A stretch of DNA of 64,000 nt. Source: Cryptocoryne crispatula var. balansae. Lineage: Eukaryota; Streptophyta; Magnoliopsida; Alismatales; Araceae. Under the pieces are notes generated by a model, which saw only the letters and a program-made list of their open reading frames with translations, was not told the DNA's origin and did no database searches. The translations under genes were made by a program, and so were the position numbers. Location of the stretch: the NCBI GenBank assembly GCA_036172225.1, contig CM069933.1, forward strand, positions 908,001-972,000, read 5' to 3'. This document shows positions 1 through 13,400 of this stretch, piece by piece. Every line of letters begins with the position of its first letter. Within the stretch, counting starts at the first letter, position 1.

Positions 1-1452
1 ATCAATATGATTTCTGCTTTTGTTAGATACAGTATTTGTTACATCTTATTATGTTGTATATTATTATGTTGAGATGACATGAGAAAGATAATCAAGCATG
101 ATGATTGTCTATAATGATTTTTTTTTCTTTCGGATGTGGAATCTGTCTTATTATTTTGTAGTTTTCTTCATTGTCATTTAGAGCTTGAGGTCAAAACCAA
201 GGAAGAAACTGTTGTAACAGAGCATCAATGTGAATGTAATGATAAAAGGTTTCATTGGCAACATTCCAGTGAGTCACATGTAGAAAAGCTTCTTTTCCCT
301 TTGATAAGAATACACAACTGTGTAAACTTTTAGTTACTTTGATAGACATCCTTAGCTACACAACTGAGAGCTACTATACAACGTACAATAAGATCTCTTA
401 CATAATTTGCAGGTCAACCCATCCCAGATCAGGATTGGCATGCCCCGACCCAATCCAAGGGTGAGACAGATCTTGCGTTCAGTTTCCATTGGGATCGGGC
501 TAGACTCATCCTGGATCTGCTGATTCTGGCACAATCCTGGTGTGGTTGCTGCCGGGAGGGGGGGGGGAGGGTGTCGAGGCTATGGCTTCCCGCAACATCC
601 CCACCCTAACCAGGCGGGTGAAGAAACGCAGTATCTGATCCTCCGGACTCAATACAAGTTGGATCCGCCAACCCCACCCATCACAGGTCTAAGAACTTGA
701 TACTGGTTTAATCTTGTCGTGATATCCCAGGACCTGATAAGGGCTTCTCCCCCGCTTGGTTAGGGCACAAAAGTCACAGGGGTGGCTGCGCCGCCCTCCA
801 CCGCATCCTGGTGGCAATATTGCCAGATCCAGACCACACCTTCATGACCAGTCTGGAATGATTTTTTTTTTGTTTTTGTTTTATAAATATTTAGAAGAAT
901 CATTTAAGGCCAAACCTGGATTGGGTTTCTTTCTGTTGGATTGGGATCAGCCCTGGCTGATCTAGGGGCTGATCCCAATCCAGAAATCCATGATCTCTAT
1001 GCTAAAGCACAGTTAACCAAATAACCTTGAAGGCAGCTTCGTCATTTAAACCTATAGTTTGAAGTCATTAAACTATTTTCTCGCACCCCTGTTTTGTGAC
1101 AGAAACAGTTGTAGACGTCTAAGTAGCAATAGTATCCTCAGGTGGTTCCTACTTGCCTTTTGTGGGACATGATAGGTGTTGATCATATGTTATAAGACTA
1201 TGGTGCATGTGATAGAACTGTGGTTTCAGTGTATATGCTCAAGTCAATTTTAAGGAAATTGAGTTGGATACACAGTATTATAGAGATATGCAAATAAAAT
1301 ACCCATATATATATCTTTGTAGATGTGGTCTAGTTTGGTTTTTTAAAATGTAGACTAAATACAAGTTTATAATTAGAGGTTGTTAAATGCAGGTTTGCTG
1401 AATTGGAGGATATAAATTTCTGAATTGGATCATCTTCTATTGTTTAATGCAG
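1..1452. other. Sequence upstream of the first visible KEA exon
   Basis: AT-rich sequence that I read as intron of the KEA gene, because the first recognisable exon (1453) begins in the middle of the conserved antiporter domain. I see no antiporter-like coding segment here. The stretch around 400-980 is richer in GC and has the look of an old degenerate repeat, but I cannot name its family. Confidence 0.5.
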
Positions 1453-4400
1453 GTTTTGAAATTTTTAATGGAAAGGAACAGTACTAATGCTCTTCATGGT
1501 CAAGTTATAATTGGCACTCTTATACTCCAGGTTGAGTTTGTATTTCTCTTTTCTTTGGTTTATGTGGTCAGTGCCCTTTAAGATGCAAGTAATTAAGAGT
1601 TTTTACAACCTTAACAGAACTACAATTTCTTCTTTGTTTTCTTTACAGGACTGTGCGGTTGGCTTGCTTTTTGCTCTGCTCCCAGTTCTAGGTGGCACAT
1701 CAGGTGTCCTTCAAGGAGTGATGTCCATGGCTAAATCGTTAGTACTTTCTTTTCAGTTTTTCTTTGACAATTAAAACTTCTGATTGTTGGCTTTCATTGC
1801 CAAGTTTTACCACTTGGGAACATTTCCCAGATCTGACTTCAAGTTTGTAAAACGGAATGTGACTATGAGATCATTATCATTTTCACTCAACGGATAATAT
1901 TGTGTAGTAGCGTTAAAACATTTTCATCCAAGGATACATAATTGGACCAGCTCTTACGATTATCAAGGCTGTTCCTAATGTGGATTTGATAAGGACTGCC
2001 TCAGGAATCAGTTGTTTCTGGACTAATTTGCCTGATCCAAGCTTACGTTTTTTTTCCCTTACTGGTAAAACATGGATTAGAATTCTCTTTTACAGTTGGA
2101 AAGAACTATACAATCCTGATGTGAATTGGTTGATTCTTTATGGTATCATTCCCTTTACCTTGTGGTGCTTATTCTGGTAAAAGTCATTCCGCAAATGTCA
2201 AATTTACTTAATATGTATGATACTGGTATGCTTGATTGTGAAACTATATCTGAATAATTGTTGTTACTATAATTTGAGCGTATAAGACCACTTTCTGTTT
2301 CCTGGTTTTGGTTCTCATTTTTCCATTCTGCATCAAGAGTTTTAGTCTTTTAGGTACAGATATTTGTTTTCTATCTGGAACTAACTGCGATTTGACTTTA
2401 TTCTCTGCAAGGTTGATTGTGTTGTGTACCTTTTTGGCTATTTTATCAATACTGTCTCGTACCTGTGTTCCATGGTTTCTTAAGCTCATGATAAGTCTTT
2501 CATCTCAGGTATTTCTTCTATCTCCCCCAGCTGCAGTTTTTGCCCGTATTTATGAGGTTTTTCACTTGATAAATGTTCTTCTGTTTGCAGACTAATGAAC
2601 TTTATCAGCTGGCATCAGTGGCATTCTGTCTACTTGTTGCTTGGGTAAGCCATAGATTACTTCCTATGTATTCTTCATTTGGTTCATCATAAACTGTATC
2701 CTATTAAGTATGATTTGCTGGTTTAAAATGAAAACTGGGTGCTTCTTTGCAGTTCCTTCGTATCCATTAGCCCCGTTGCACTTTATTTTAACAAATTGTG
2801 AATAGCTCATTTTTTATTAATTGTTCTTCCAAGTATAATGGCATGTGTGGATGAACACTACTGGTTATTTTGAAATGGTAAGTTCGGTATATTACTGAAT
2901 TTCTCTTGATTTATATGTCTATTTACATTTGGTCTTGGCGAGTTGCCAGCATCTTCTATTTGATCAATCTTTTCTCAGTGTATGGGTCTAGGTGGTTTTG
3001 ACTTACAAAAATAGCTTCTTCAGATGAAAGTTCCTAAGAGGCCAAATGAACTCCTGCCCCTATTTTGCAGGGATGGTTTGTTTTTTTGTCCCATCGGGTA
3101 TTTTCTTTATTTTTTAATCCTATTTTTTAAATCTCTATAACTCTTACCCCTTTTTGTATCTGCCACCGTCAAATGTCACAGAAAAGTTCCTTTCGCTCCC
3201 ATTTCACCGCCACCCCACTCACAGACGGCATGGTGAAGGAAAATTGACCCTTCATTCTACCTCAGATGCTGCACTCCCCTGAAGTGCCACCACCCGCCCC
3301 ACCTCCACCCCACCTCCGGCACCATTGCCGTAGAGGACATCCTCGACCCGGGACATGATGATGGAGGCGAGGCTCTCCAACACCCGTGGGTAGCTCTCGA
3401 GCACCGACTTCCTGATGTCGTTTAGGGAAATAAAAATGAAGTCTTGGGCATTTACCGGCGTAATTGGGGGAAATAAAAATGGAGGACCTTCAACGCTGGG
3501 TGGGCTGCGACCGGATGTCATTGTCTTTCACCATGTTCTCTCCTGCAGAGGGAAGTGATGGGGCTGTGGAGCAGTCAAGAACAGAGTATTTGAGTTTGGG
3601 AGGGGAAGTGGTCGAGCCAGCAAAAGAAGGGTGGGTGAAGGGAAGATAACTGGAGGGAGGAGAGGCGGAGGGGGGGGGGACGAAGGGCAAGGTAGAGGAG
3701 GGAGGGGGTTTAGGGTTGGAGGGGAAGGCGACAGAGGACTGCTGCCTGACGGCTCTCGCTCCTTAGGGATCCTTCATAGGGGTGCAAACGAGTCGAGCCG
3801 AGCCGATTAGTATGATGTTCAAGCTCGGCTCGTTTATTTTACATGAGTTTGAGTTCGAGCTCAAGTTTTAACAAGTATGTTAAACCATTGTTTAAGCTTG
3901 ATTCGATTATTAATCGAGCTAAGTCGAGCTCGAGCTCGAGCAGTAGTTGGACTGAAGTTCAATCCACATTCAAGCTTAAGTTATATACAAACTCAAAATC
4001 AATGAAAAGTTATTTGTGAAACTCTAGATTAACTCATTTATGAAACTCAATCTAAGTTTAAACTCAAATTTTGAATTATTTAATATATTTAAGTGATAAT
4101 ATATAACTATTAATACTCAATTTAAAATTTAAAAATAAATATTTAATAAAGTTATTCGGGAGCTTATTGAGTCGAGTAGAAGTCTTTTTAAGCTTATCTC
4201 GTTTAATGAGTCGAGCTTTATTTTTTGTTCAAGCTTGTTCATTTAACATAATAAACGAGCCGAGTCGAGCTTTATCGAGTCGAGTTTCGAACTACTTGTC
4301 AAGTGTATTGGTTTGTTTGCACCCCCAATCCTTCATTTAAAGAGAGGGTAATCTTGGGAAAAGGAAATAGGATAACACAAATGGATGGAAAATTATAGTT

Positions 4401-7400
4401 TTAACGGAAATGGGACTATTAAATAAATTATTTAAACGTTGAGACTAAAAAGTAAATTAGGTCACAAAATGGGACTTAAAAAAACCCTTCCTAAAATTAC
4501 ATAGTTATGTAAAAACTCCAGTAGGATTATTTTTAAGAAACACTTAGATTTATTACTTTGTACAGAAAAAGCACTAGTAATTCAATTCTTAGACCAATGT
4601 TAATAAGCTTGGACCAAATGCAAGGTTTAAATAGTTCGTCCATAATCCATATTAGCGCAGATCCACTTATCCTGCTCTAGTTTGGGCTAACGATGCCAAG
4701 TCCAGGCAACCTGGTCGAGCCAGCCAGCTCAATTGGCCTATCAATCTTGGGATTTGGCTGGGTTCTATTAGATAGACTGACGCGGTCCATATAGAAGTTC
4801 AGTAAGTTGTATAGGCTTTGGTTTATTTCGATTGATGTTGATTTTCAAGTATTTATTATGCACATTTGAAATCTTGAAGTTTGTTGCTTCCATAATGTTC
4901 TGGAAGGAAGATACTAAATGATCTCACCCATGCTAATCTCTTCAACAATTCTTTAAAGCTAAAATGCCTTCTGTTATCTGACAGATCCATTCTTCTTCAA
5001 AAAATTTTAACCAAAACAGAGGATCTCATCCATTATTATGTACTTGTTGATGGTCAGACTTCATGAAATCCCATTTATAGTATTGTAGTGGAACACTCAA
5101 TGAGGTGTTCTTTTGCATCAAACACGTGCATGTGCTCATGGCAATGTTTTTTCTTAACTTTTGTAGGTTATTATTATTTTTTTCGAATTGTTGGCCTGAC
5201 CAAATCAACCCTATTGTTCTCTTGTCAGTTGGCATTGGTTCATGCAATCTGCTTTTAGCTGATCATTTGAGGCACCATGCTTAGTTTTTTTTAACTTTTT
5301 TTTGATTGGAAACCATGTGAACACAGGGCTTAAATGGCCTCTGTTATTCTTGTGCCTATTCATCTCTAATGATACAACCACCTCCAGCCCCTTCCTCTTC
5401 TGAGGCAAGAAAGAGATGGTAAAATTGCCAACAGCGGGTGGACATACACAATGGACTCGATGGAGTTGGTGGCAACGCTGGGAGTGCCTATGGTGGGGAC
5501 ACCTTGTTGCTCTTTTTTTCTTTTTGAAGTCAATGCAGGCACTTGTAACTTACAAGTTGTAAGCCTTTTTTAATCATCTCATGGAAGATTGTTTAAGGGG
5601 GATGGAGAGGGTGCTTCAGGCATATTGAATGAAAATGTGAACGGTAAATGACAAAGAAAGAAGCTAAAAGTGCTTGCATCATCAAACCAGAATGCCTCAC
5701 CGGCTATCTGGCTGAGAAAAGGTAATTTGGAAGCTTCCTCTCTTCCAGGGAGAGTATCTTACTCTCAACATTCTTTTCCTACACCTGGCCTTTAGCAACA
5801 AAGATTTTTTTTATTCATGAGAACTGGGCTCCTTTGAAAACAGTCAGATTAAAAACCTTCTTTCCTGAGAATATGCAAGCTTTTGTTTTTCAAGTAAAAG
5901 GTCATTCGAGGGAACGATCAGAAAGGGAAGGACAGCATGGATGTTTCAAATACAACATATCATGCTTGAGCAAAATGCTACCAAGTTTTATGTGGTATAA
6001 TTAGGATGCATCACTAGGTTGAATAGAAGACTAGTTAGCTTGCCTTTGGCACCTGGCAGCAAGGAAAGCCATTTCGGATCCCGACTTTGCCTCGGGATGG
6101 TTGACGAGGTGAGTTCTTACGATATTTTTGCAAGATCCGGCTGAGGAAAATGTCCTGGAGGGGTGGAGATGGAAGCTGAAGGGCAGTGGCATGGAGTGGC
6201 CTCGGTATCTTTCTTGGCATCTGGATTCTCAGATCCAGATGATGGCCTGAAATGAGTAGATCCCATCTATTTGGGGTTTCAAGATCTGCAACTTAAGTTG
6301 TGGATCCATTGTTTTTTAGTCTCCCTGAGCCCGCAAAGCCAAAACAGGGAGTCTGTCTTCCCCTCTCGATAGGACAGGGCTATCAGACATGGTGGTTTGG
6401 CACCAACCGGCGATGCCACAGCCACCTTTGCGGCAGCTGGTAAGCCACTCCAGCAGTCCCTCTTGGGACCCTCAGATCTCTCTGAGATTGCAAACCATGT
6501 CTGGCAGCCATAGTTTTCATTAGTTCCGGTCAGTAACTTTGGTTTCTAAGTTTGCTAGTTGGATGCTGCAAAAGTTTTTCTAACTTGAGTACATATTTGA
6601 TCATTTTTTAGTGTTCTGTGGTTGTCTTCAAGATCTTTTTTTTCTTATTATGAAGGCTTTCCTTTTCCAGAAAGTCTATTTATACACTTTTCCTTCTGCA
6701 TATTCTTATGAAATGGGAAGGGAACTACTGCTTGTCTAATGTTTAAGCAGTTTCACCACATTTTACTATTATTATCAAGACAACACTTTACTTTCTGTAT
6801 GATTCCTATTTTGCCAAACAATGGCCGAGCTTCACAAGAATCACAACTACCATTGCCTTTCAGCCATATGATCTTTCTGTAACTAGGCTCTCATTATTTT
6901 AGGTTTTCTCTACTATTTTGGTAACCTCCGAGTCCTCTGCGTTCTCGGGATATCCAGGGTTATACCCTTTGTTCAGTACTGTCTTTGTAGCTGTTTCCCG
7001 TTCTCTTCTTGTCCCCATTACTTTTCCCTTCTGCATCAATGAATTGTGACTTTGTTGTACCTTGTAGAAACTGAAGTCATGATATGAGACTTCTTCAGCA
7101 TCTTGAGTGATGTGTATGCATAACTGTTTGACATGAGGTCTCAGCCACCATGTTTACAATTGTGTATTTTCTAGATTTCCATCAGAGATGAAGCTGACTT
7201 GTACCCTTCTAAAACTAAAATTTTCACTTGCTATGGGAAATAAGTCATTCTTAAAAATTATTTTTGTAGCACAATATAAATCACAGAAGCAAAATAAAAG
7301 AAATTTTCAACAAGCAGTCATGGCAGTATGCTGTGTTACGTATTACGTGGTGTTTTTTTCTTTTCTTTTTGGATGGCATATGACTGTCTGATCTTGAGAT

Positions 7401-10400
7401 ATCTTGTCATATCAGTGTAGTGACAAGCTGGGTCTGAGCCTTGAGCTGGGTTCATTTGCTGCCGGGGTGATGATTTCCACAACTGATCTTTCACAACATA
7501 CTCTTGAACAAGTAAGTTCTGTTATACGATGCACATGTGATTTTTCTCTCTTCAGTTCCACTTGTAAATGGTTTATCTTTAATAGCATCGTCCTTGGATG
7601 TATCTTCTTCTTGTTCTTTAGGGAGCTATACTTGGTGTTGAAACCTCATAAATTTTCTTTTTTCAAAAATTTATTTTTGGTCTAACATTGATGACTATAA
7701 AAATACATGGTATTCATAGAAGTATTAGCTAATTTAGATTGTGATATTATCATATAGAAACACTAATGGTTTCAAATATGTTCTAAGTGTCAATATGAGG
7801 ATCACCCATCACTTAAATGATCTGAACAACATTTTTATATTTGAGTTCTTTGAAAATAAATTTTTTAACATCTCTCCACCGGACTTGCGATATACCAATG
7901 TTAATTTCATTGAGTAACTGCTCAAACATTCTTGATTAACCATCATAGCACCATATTGAATGGAAATCATTCATCTATGTAAAACACAAAATTAGAAGAC
8001 ATATCTCCATAGCCGTATAAGATAAGATTTGATTTAACTTAATTTATTTTCTTTTCGAGTTTGTGGATTTGATTTATGATTTGGTTTGTTTGTATCTTTT
8101 GTCATTAATTGACTTAGACAATTAGAGTTGATTTTTTTTTGATTTTATGGGAGTAAATTTCTATTTTATGTATTTTATTAGCATTTTGTTATGACTTAAG
8201 TGAATTTTGTTATTAAGATTTATTCTTATTAGCATTATACTTAAATTTTATGGTTAAATTTGATTCAACTTAACATGTCTTTGTAGTCTTGGGTAGACAT
8301 TTTTTATATATTATTTAAAATTATTTCTAGTTGGATTATGTTAACAAATTGTTAATGTTTAAGTTTTTCATGTGATTTGTATTTTTGTTATGCATACTTA
8401 TTTAGTCAAGTAGCATTATCCATTTAATTTTATGGTTAAGTCAAATTGAACTTAATATGTTTTGTAACTATTGGTGGTCATTTTTTCTGTATTGTTTGTT
8501 TTATGGGATGGAGCCGTTCAATTTTCTTGCCATTTTATTAATGAACAAGTCATTATTTGATTTGAGTTTAGTTAAGGTTATTTGTTTATTTAAATTTAAG
8601 GTTATCCATCCTTTAAAGTATGGGGATTAAATGTCACTTTGAAGTAACACATCATATCAATCAAATTTGAATTTCATTTCATTTCGATATACGAGAGTAT
8701 AATAAATGAGGGGACATGTAAGTCTTGTTCCTCATTTTCATCATCAATGTCATGGAGTTTTTATGCATATTTATTATGCATTACTCATTTTGACAATTTG
8801 GTAGCATTCCGACTGGACCGAGTTAGATTTTTCTTTGTATACCCAAAAATAATTTGCTTGCATTTGATATAAGACAATTTTTTTGGGTTTGTTCGATTTC
8901 GGCAACATTTCAATTTTACTAAACTCGATGGCTACATGATTTCTGAAATAACATGATTCACATGTTTTTAAAATACCAACTATTTGGTCCCCTTCTTTAG
9001 AAAAAGGTAGCAGCATTTTGTCTAAACCGGAAGAATGGCTTTATGATTTCTGAAATAGCATGATTTGCATTTAAAAACTGTGAGCTATTTGGTCACCTTT
9101 ATTGTAAAAAGGTGGGATCAAAACCGGTAGGCCTATTTTATTATCAAGTCGAGCCCTACCTTCTTTCTAAACGTCCGGGAATCTTCGAATAATATTGGAA
9201 AAACTTGGAGTTTCTATTTCCTCATTTTCCTTCAAAATAAACTTAACACTTCTAAAAGCCAACCCTCAAAAAGCTAAGCTTCAATGAGCTAGCCCCATTG
9301 TACGGATGCACCCTGAGGGCTATTTATAGGAGATTTGGAAAGACATTTTGGCCATAAGAATAAGTCCCGCTATCTCTATTTTCATAATAGTGGGGGGTGG
9401 AAGAATCAGAGGTGGAGTTACCACCTTCTTCCTCCTTTTATTTTTTTTTATTTTCAAAGCTCTTTAGAGGCTGTTTGATTGGTGGTCAAACCGAGGGGAT
9501 ACGGACACCCGGGGGGTGACCGGATTCTAAAGTTGACCGAGTCTTGGCCGAGCAACCACCCCTCTCATTTTTTTCTTTTGACCTTGTTTGATTGCAAGAC
9601 CCGCGGCTCCTCCTATCGTTTGTTCTCTATCATTGACGGAACCATAAACCATGCAAGGGCACGCAGTGACAGCGGCGGCGGCTGCTTCTCAGCGGGTTCT
9701 GGCGACGATGGTGGTGACGGCAACAGACGATGATGGTGGCGCTGGTGGCGGGAGCGGCCCCTCTCTCCTCTTTCTTTCTCTCCTTCTGGATGCGGCCAAA
9801 CACACTGCGACAGGAACCTGCAGCGGCCTCTCCCAGCGGCAGTGGCGTTTGAGGGCAGCAACGGCAACGGTGAAGGAATTTCTCCTTTCATCTCCCTTCA
9901 GCCTAAAGGCCCTACAGAAAGAGGGGATTTGTGGTGGCTCTCTTCGGCGGACTCTAATGTTGATGGCCCCTCTTTGTAGCAATGGTGGCAGTGGGAATTC
10001 TCCTCCCTCAGCTCTTTCTTTGTCCTTGACACGGAGGACACCCACATAGAGAAGAGTTGCAGCGAGCCCCCTATTTCAGCCGGTCTTCATAGGGTCTTAG
10101 ACTCTAGCGACGGCGTGCGAGGGTGGCATTGGCGGGAGGTTTTTTTTCCCCTGCTTTCTCTGTCTCTCTTCTACTCGTCCCTCTCTCTTCATCGAGCCCG
10201 CATGCAGGAACAAAGACCCGCATAGGGGGAGTTCTCCGTTGCATCGTCTCCCGGCAACAGCGATAAAGAGAGATATGAGTGTCGTCAGAGGAGTCTCCTC
10301 CTCCTCTTCCATCTTTTTTGGCACATGGAATCCGTGATGCTTCCTTCTTCAGCAATTTCCTGTCACGGTGGTGAGGCCTTCACTTGCCCCCTCTTTTCTT

Positions 10401-13400
10401 ACTGGCGTACAGGGAGCCCTTCGGGCTATTCTTCCTTCGACAACGGTGGTATCGTCAGTTCCCGACATTAACGGTGGCAAGGGAAGACCTTTCGTCTTTC
10501 TTTTCGGTGACGTCGACACGTCAACAATATCTGATAACGGTAACGATGTTGCCCCTACCCTTTCCATTTCCGACAATTGATTTCTTCAACTGTTTTCTTG
10601 ATGGGTTTCCTTTTGTTATCGAGGAGCTTTCTCTTGCATTTTGGAAGGTTTGCAAATTTTAACAACATGTCGGAGCTCTGATCGATAGGGGTTTATTCCC
10701 TTCGGATCCAGTTTTGTATTGATGTTGGTACGTGTAGATTGATACATACGCACTCGTACACATATTTTTCCTTTAGGGATGTTAAAATTCCGGTTTCACA
10801 CTTGGTTATATCATGCATGGAAGGTTGGGCTGGCTACTCGGTCGACTGGGTCGGCCGACCCGACCGATTTTCGGGCCGACCGGCCTATAAATGACCCGAT
10901 TGGGCCAACTCCAAGCTGGCCCGGCTTGGGGTCACGTGACCCAACGACCCGGTGGACTGGGTCGCCAGCAGCCAGATGGCAGCTCCCCCCACTAGGAGGT
11001 GTCGAGGTGAGCACCTCCATCCACCCCCCTCTCCTCCTCACCCCTCAATGCCTCATCCCTCCACCTAACCCTCGGTCCTCACCCCTCAACGGCTTGCCCC
11101 TTCATCTAGCTCTCAGTCCTCACCCCTCAACGGCTCACCTCTTTATCAACTTTCAATTATTTTCTCCAGCTCCCAATTGCTAACGTGTCTTCTCCAAGTT
11201 GTAATACTTTCCGCTCCATCTAGAATGACCCAGCTTGGCTCTATTGCACGATCGTGTCAATGGAACAAAGAAAAGTCAAGTGTAAGTATTGTGACAAAGT
11301 TCTTTACGGAGGAACTTACCAGTTGAAGTATTTTCTTGTCGGTATCAAAGGGGACATTGCATTGTGCACACGGACTCCAGTCTCCACCTGAGGTAAGAGC
11401 CTATTTTAGAATGCATATACAAAATTTGAAAAGGTCAAAAGGAGCTTCAAAGAAGCATAAGAACATTGTTTGTGAAGAAATCGCAGATGCTGCAAGACGT
11501 TCATTACATATATACGGCATTGGACAAGAGCGCCCGAAAAGAAGCCACTACTAAGAATTCGACGAAGGTATGTAATATATAATATTTGATGTTTCATAAC
11601 AATATATGCATTCAACATAGCAAATAGATGACTTAGCAAGAGCTATAGAGGTAAATCGGAGGTCATTCGTCGATGAAGACATGTATCGACGTACCGGCCG
11701 GTTTGGGTCAAGGTTCTAGAAGTGGGAGCGGACTTGAAAGTGGGAGTGGACGTGGAAGTGGAAGCAGAAGAGGATCAAATCTTGACCATGAAGAAGATAT
11801 CTATGATCTCACCTTAGATGATGACTTGGCAGTTGGTCCAGTAGATCCAGTCATCACACAATTGCGACAAAGATAAACAACCATCAATCGACATTAAAGA
11901 ATTTGATGTTATACAAGGAGAAGATCAGACGGGCAACTTCTAAATGGTTCTTTCATTGTAGCATGCCGGTTAACGCTGCAAAGGGGTCTTACTATGAGTC
12001 CATGATTGACACTATAGCTAAGGTCGGTAGGGGTGTGTTGGGACCAACTCCCAAAGGGATATACCACACATATCTTCTAATGGAGGCACATGCCATTAAG
12101 GAATATGTCAAGTCATTCGAACGTATATGAGACGAACGTGGATGCACATTGATGACGGATACTCAGATAATTGGACAAATTAGTCCCTTTAAACACAATA
12201 GTTTTACTACAAGTCTTTATTAAATTTAAATTTAAATTTAACATATTTTCTTCTTAGCATGTATAACTAAGAAGATAATGATCAACTCTCTAGTATACTG
12301 TCAAGCTGGGACTGTCTTTTATAAGTCAGAGTAAAGAATGTCAATTACCTATTTGATTTAACTGATGGTGTTATCGAAGAGATCAGTGACGATCGGGCTG
12401 TCCAAGTAGTGACGAACAATACAATTGCCTGCTAAGTTGTCGGTCAAATGTTAATGGTCGAGATGGAAGTTATATTGGACACCATGCTCCGTCTAGTTCA
12501 TAGATTTAATGTTAGTGGATATTTGCAAGGATCCTCAAATAGATCAGGTTGTCAATGCCGCCTTATACATTGCATCATTTATCTACAATCACAATTTCAT
12601 CCTGACCCTAATGAGAGAGCACACAAAGGGTTGAGAGCTCCTACGATCTGGGGCAACACGGTTTGTTTCACACTACATTTCTTTGGGGAGCCTATTCGAA
12701 CATAGGCGTTTCCTAACTTAAATGATACTTTCTCCAGGATTGGCTAATTGAATTGGTAGGGCTACTCCATCAAACAAACGAAAAGAGAAGAATGTAGAAC
12801 AAACATTGGAGAGTGGAGACTTTTGGCGGCTCATAAAAAAGATGTTTGATATTGTCAGTCTATTAGTCAAGGTCATCTAAATAGTTGATGGAGATAAAAA
12901 GGTGGACATGGCTACTTGTATGATACACTTGAGACGGCGAAAGAAGATATATCAAAAAAGGCCTCGGATTTTAGCATGTGATGGGACGTCATTCACCGTC
13001 GATGGGAGAAAATATTGTATCATCCTATACATATAGCTGGTATGTTCTTTATAATTTAGTCAAACAATATTTATCGATCAAAATGTTAATTTTATGGTCG
13101 ACGCTGACAATGAACTTTTCCATTGTCAATTATCAGGTCATTTTTTCAACTCAAGATATTGTTATAGTCTAATCTTCAAGCCTATTAATGAACTGTTGGA
13201 CAACATCAAGGAAGTCATTCGCAAAATATTTGAGGATGATGACCGTTTAATTATAGCAACAAATAAGATGCATGCTTATAGGATGAGGTTAATTCATTTT
13301 GGGATAGCAAGAGTGCAACGAGTAGTTATGCTTCTTAGTCTTGATATGTACAATCCAATAAAATAAACTTTCTATTTACATAATTAATTTATTAATATCA

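Noticed and set aside
136..333. Small frame near the left edge as an upstream KEA exon
   Set aside because: The peptide does not match the conserved KEA segment expected before VLKFLMERN, and no splice phase fits.
9479..10662. Several overlapping GC-rich open frames that could be a gene in the KEA intron
   Set aside because: They lie within the bordered solo LTR, on both strands and in several frames, with no known domain; GC bias alone explains them.
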